DNA from: a bacterium
GTDB taxonomy: Bacteria; Actinomycetota; Acidimicrobiia; UBA5794; ZC4RG35
Direction of reading: 5' to 3'
Length of the DNA: 6,038 bases
Assembly (NCBI GenBank): GCA_028819835.1
Contig: JAPPKR010000171.1
Span: 1 to 6,038 of the forward strand
Below are positions 6,006-6,038 of this stretch, in pieces (positions within the stretch are counted from its first letter, which is position 1; every line of letters starts with the position of its first letter). The notes beneath the pieces are model-generated. The model saw only the letters and a list, made by a program, of their open reading frames with translations. It was not told the DNA's origin and searched no databases. The translations under genes and the position numbers were made by a program.

Positions 6006-6038
6006 ATGAGAAAATTGAAAGTAGCCATTGCCCTGATG
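6006..6038 (+). CDS. Start of a probably exported protein, 3' partial
   Basis: Only 11 codons are visible: MRKLKVAIALM. ATG 6006 is preceded 7 bases upstream by AAGGA (5994-5998), and the peptide has the basic-then-hydrophobic pattern of a signal peptide. The rest lies beyond the window, so the function is unknown. Next to a catabolic operon, a secreted or lipoprotein solute-binding component of an ABC transporter would be a common arrangement, but nothing in these residues proves it. The 132-base gap and possible terminator suggest a separate transcription unit. Confidence 0.55.
   Translation, partial: MRKLKVAIALM

Noticed and set aside
1..6038. CRISPR array, tRNA, rRNA, insertion sequence or integrase
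   Set aside because: I saw no regularly spaced direct repeats, no cloverleaf or rRNA-like segment, no transposase motif and no terminal inverted repeats; coding sequence fills nearly all of the window.

Overview
The window is high-GC bacterial DNA carrying one compact plus-strand operon, with the first bases of a further gene at the right edge. The organism is uncertain. Strong GC preference at third codon positions, GGAGG-type ribosome binding sites and use of GTG and TTG starts fit an actinobacterium (for example Acidimicrobiia) or a Chloroflexota-like lineage. No marker gene settles this.

Layout: (1) 1-1001, the C-terminal two thirds of a PLP-dependent fold-type II enzyme related to cysteine synthase; its N-terminus and catalytic lysine lie left of the window. 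(2) 1004-1573 and 1581-2186, two tandem paralogous zinc deaminases of the guanine deaminase/nucleoside deaminase type, about 66% identical by hand count. (3) 2179-3642, a molybdenum hydroxylase electron-transfer subunit in which an N-terminal FAD domain is fused to a C-terminal [2Fe-2S] protein. (4) 3639-5873, the large molybdopterin-binding catalytic subunit of the same enzyme. (5) 5874-6005, an intergenic stretch with two hairpins and a TATATA-like element. (6) 6006 onward, 11 codons of a gene that seems to start with a signal peptide.

Genes 1 to 5 are 2 to 7 bases apart or overlap by 4 to 8 bases, so they are almost certainly co-transcribed and partly translationally coupled. The simplest reading is catabolism or salvage of a purine-like heterocycle: deaminase (guanine to xanthine in the known family), then a xanthine dehydrogenase-type hydroxylase (xanthine to urate in the known family). 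The PLP enzyme's contribution is unknown.

Three details argue against a plain guanine/xanthine assignment. The first deaminase has lost residues of the guanine pocket that the second keeps. The large subunit keeps the xanthine dehydrogenase glutamates but has Asn where bovine enzyme has Arg880. The FAD and Fe-S domains are fused in the order opposite to the classical XdhA arrangement. The real substrate may therefore be a related but different N-heterocycle.
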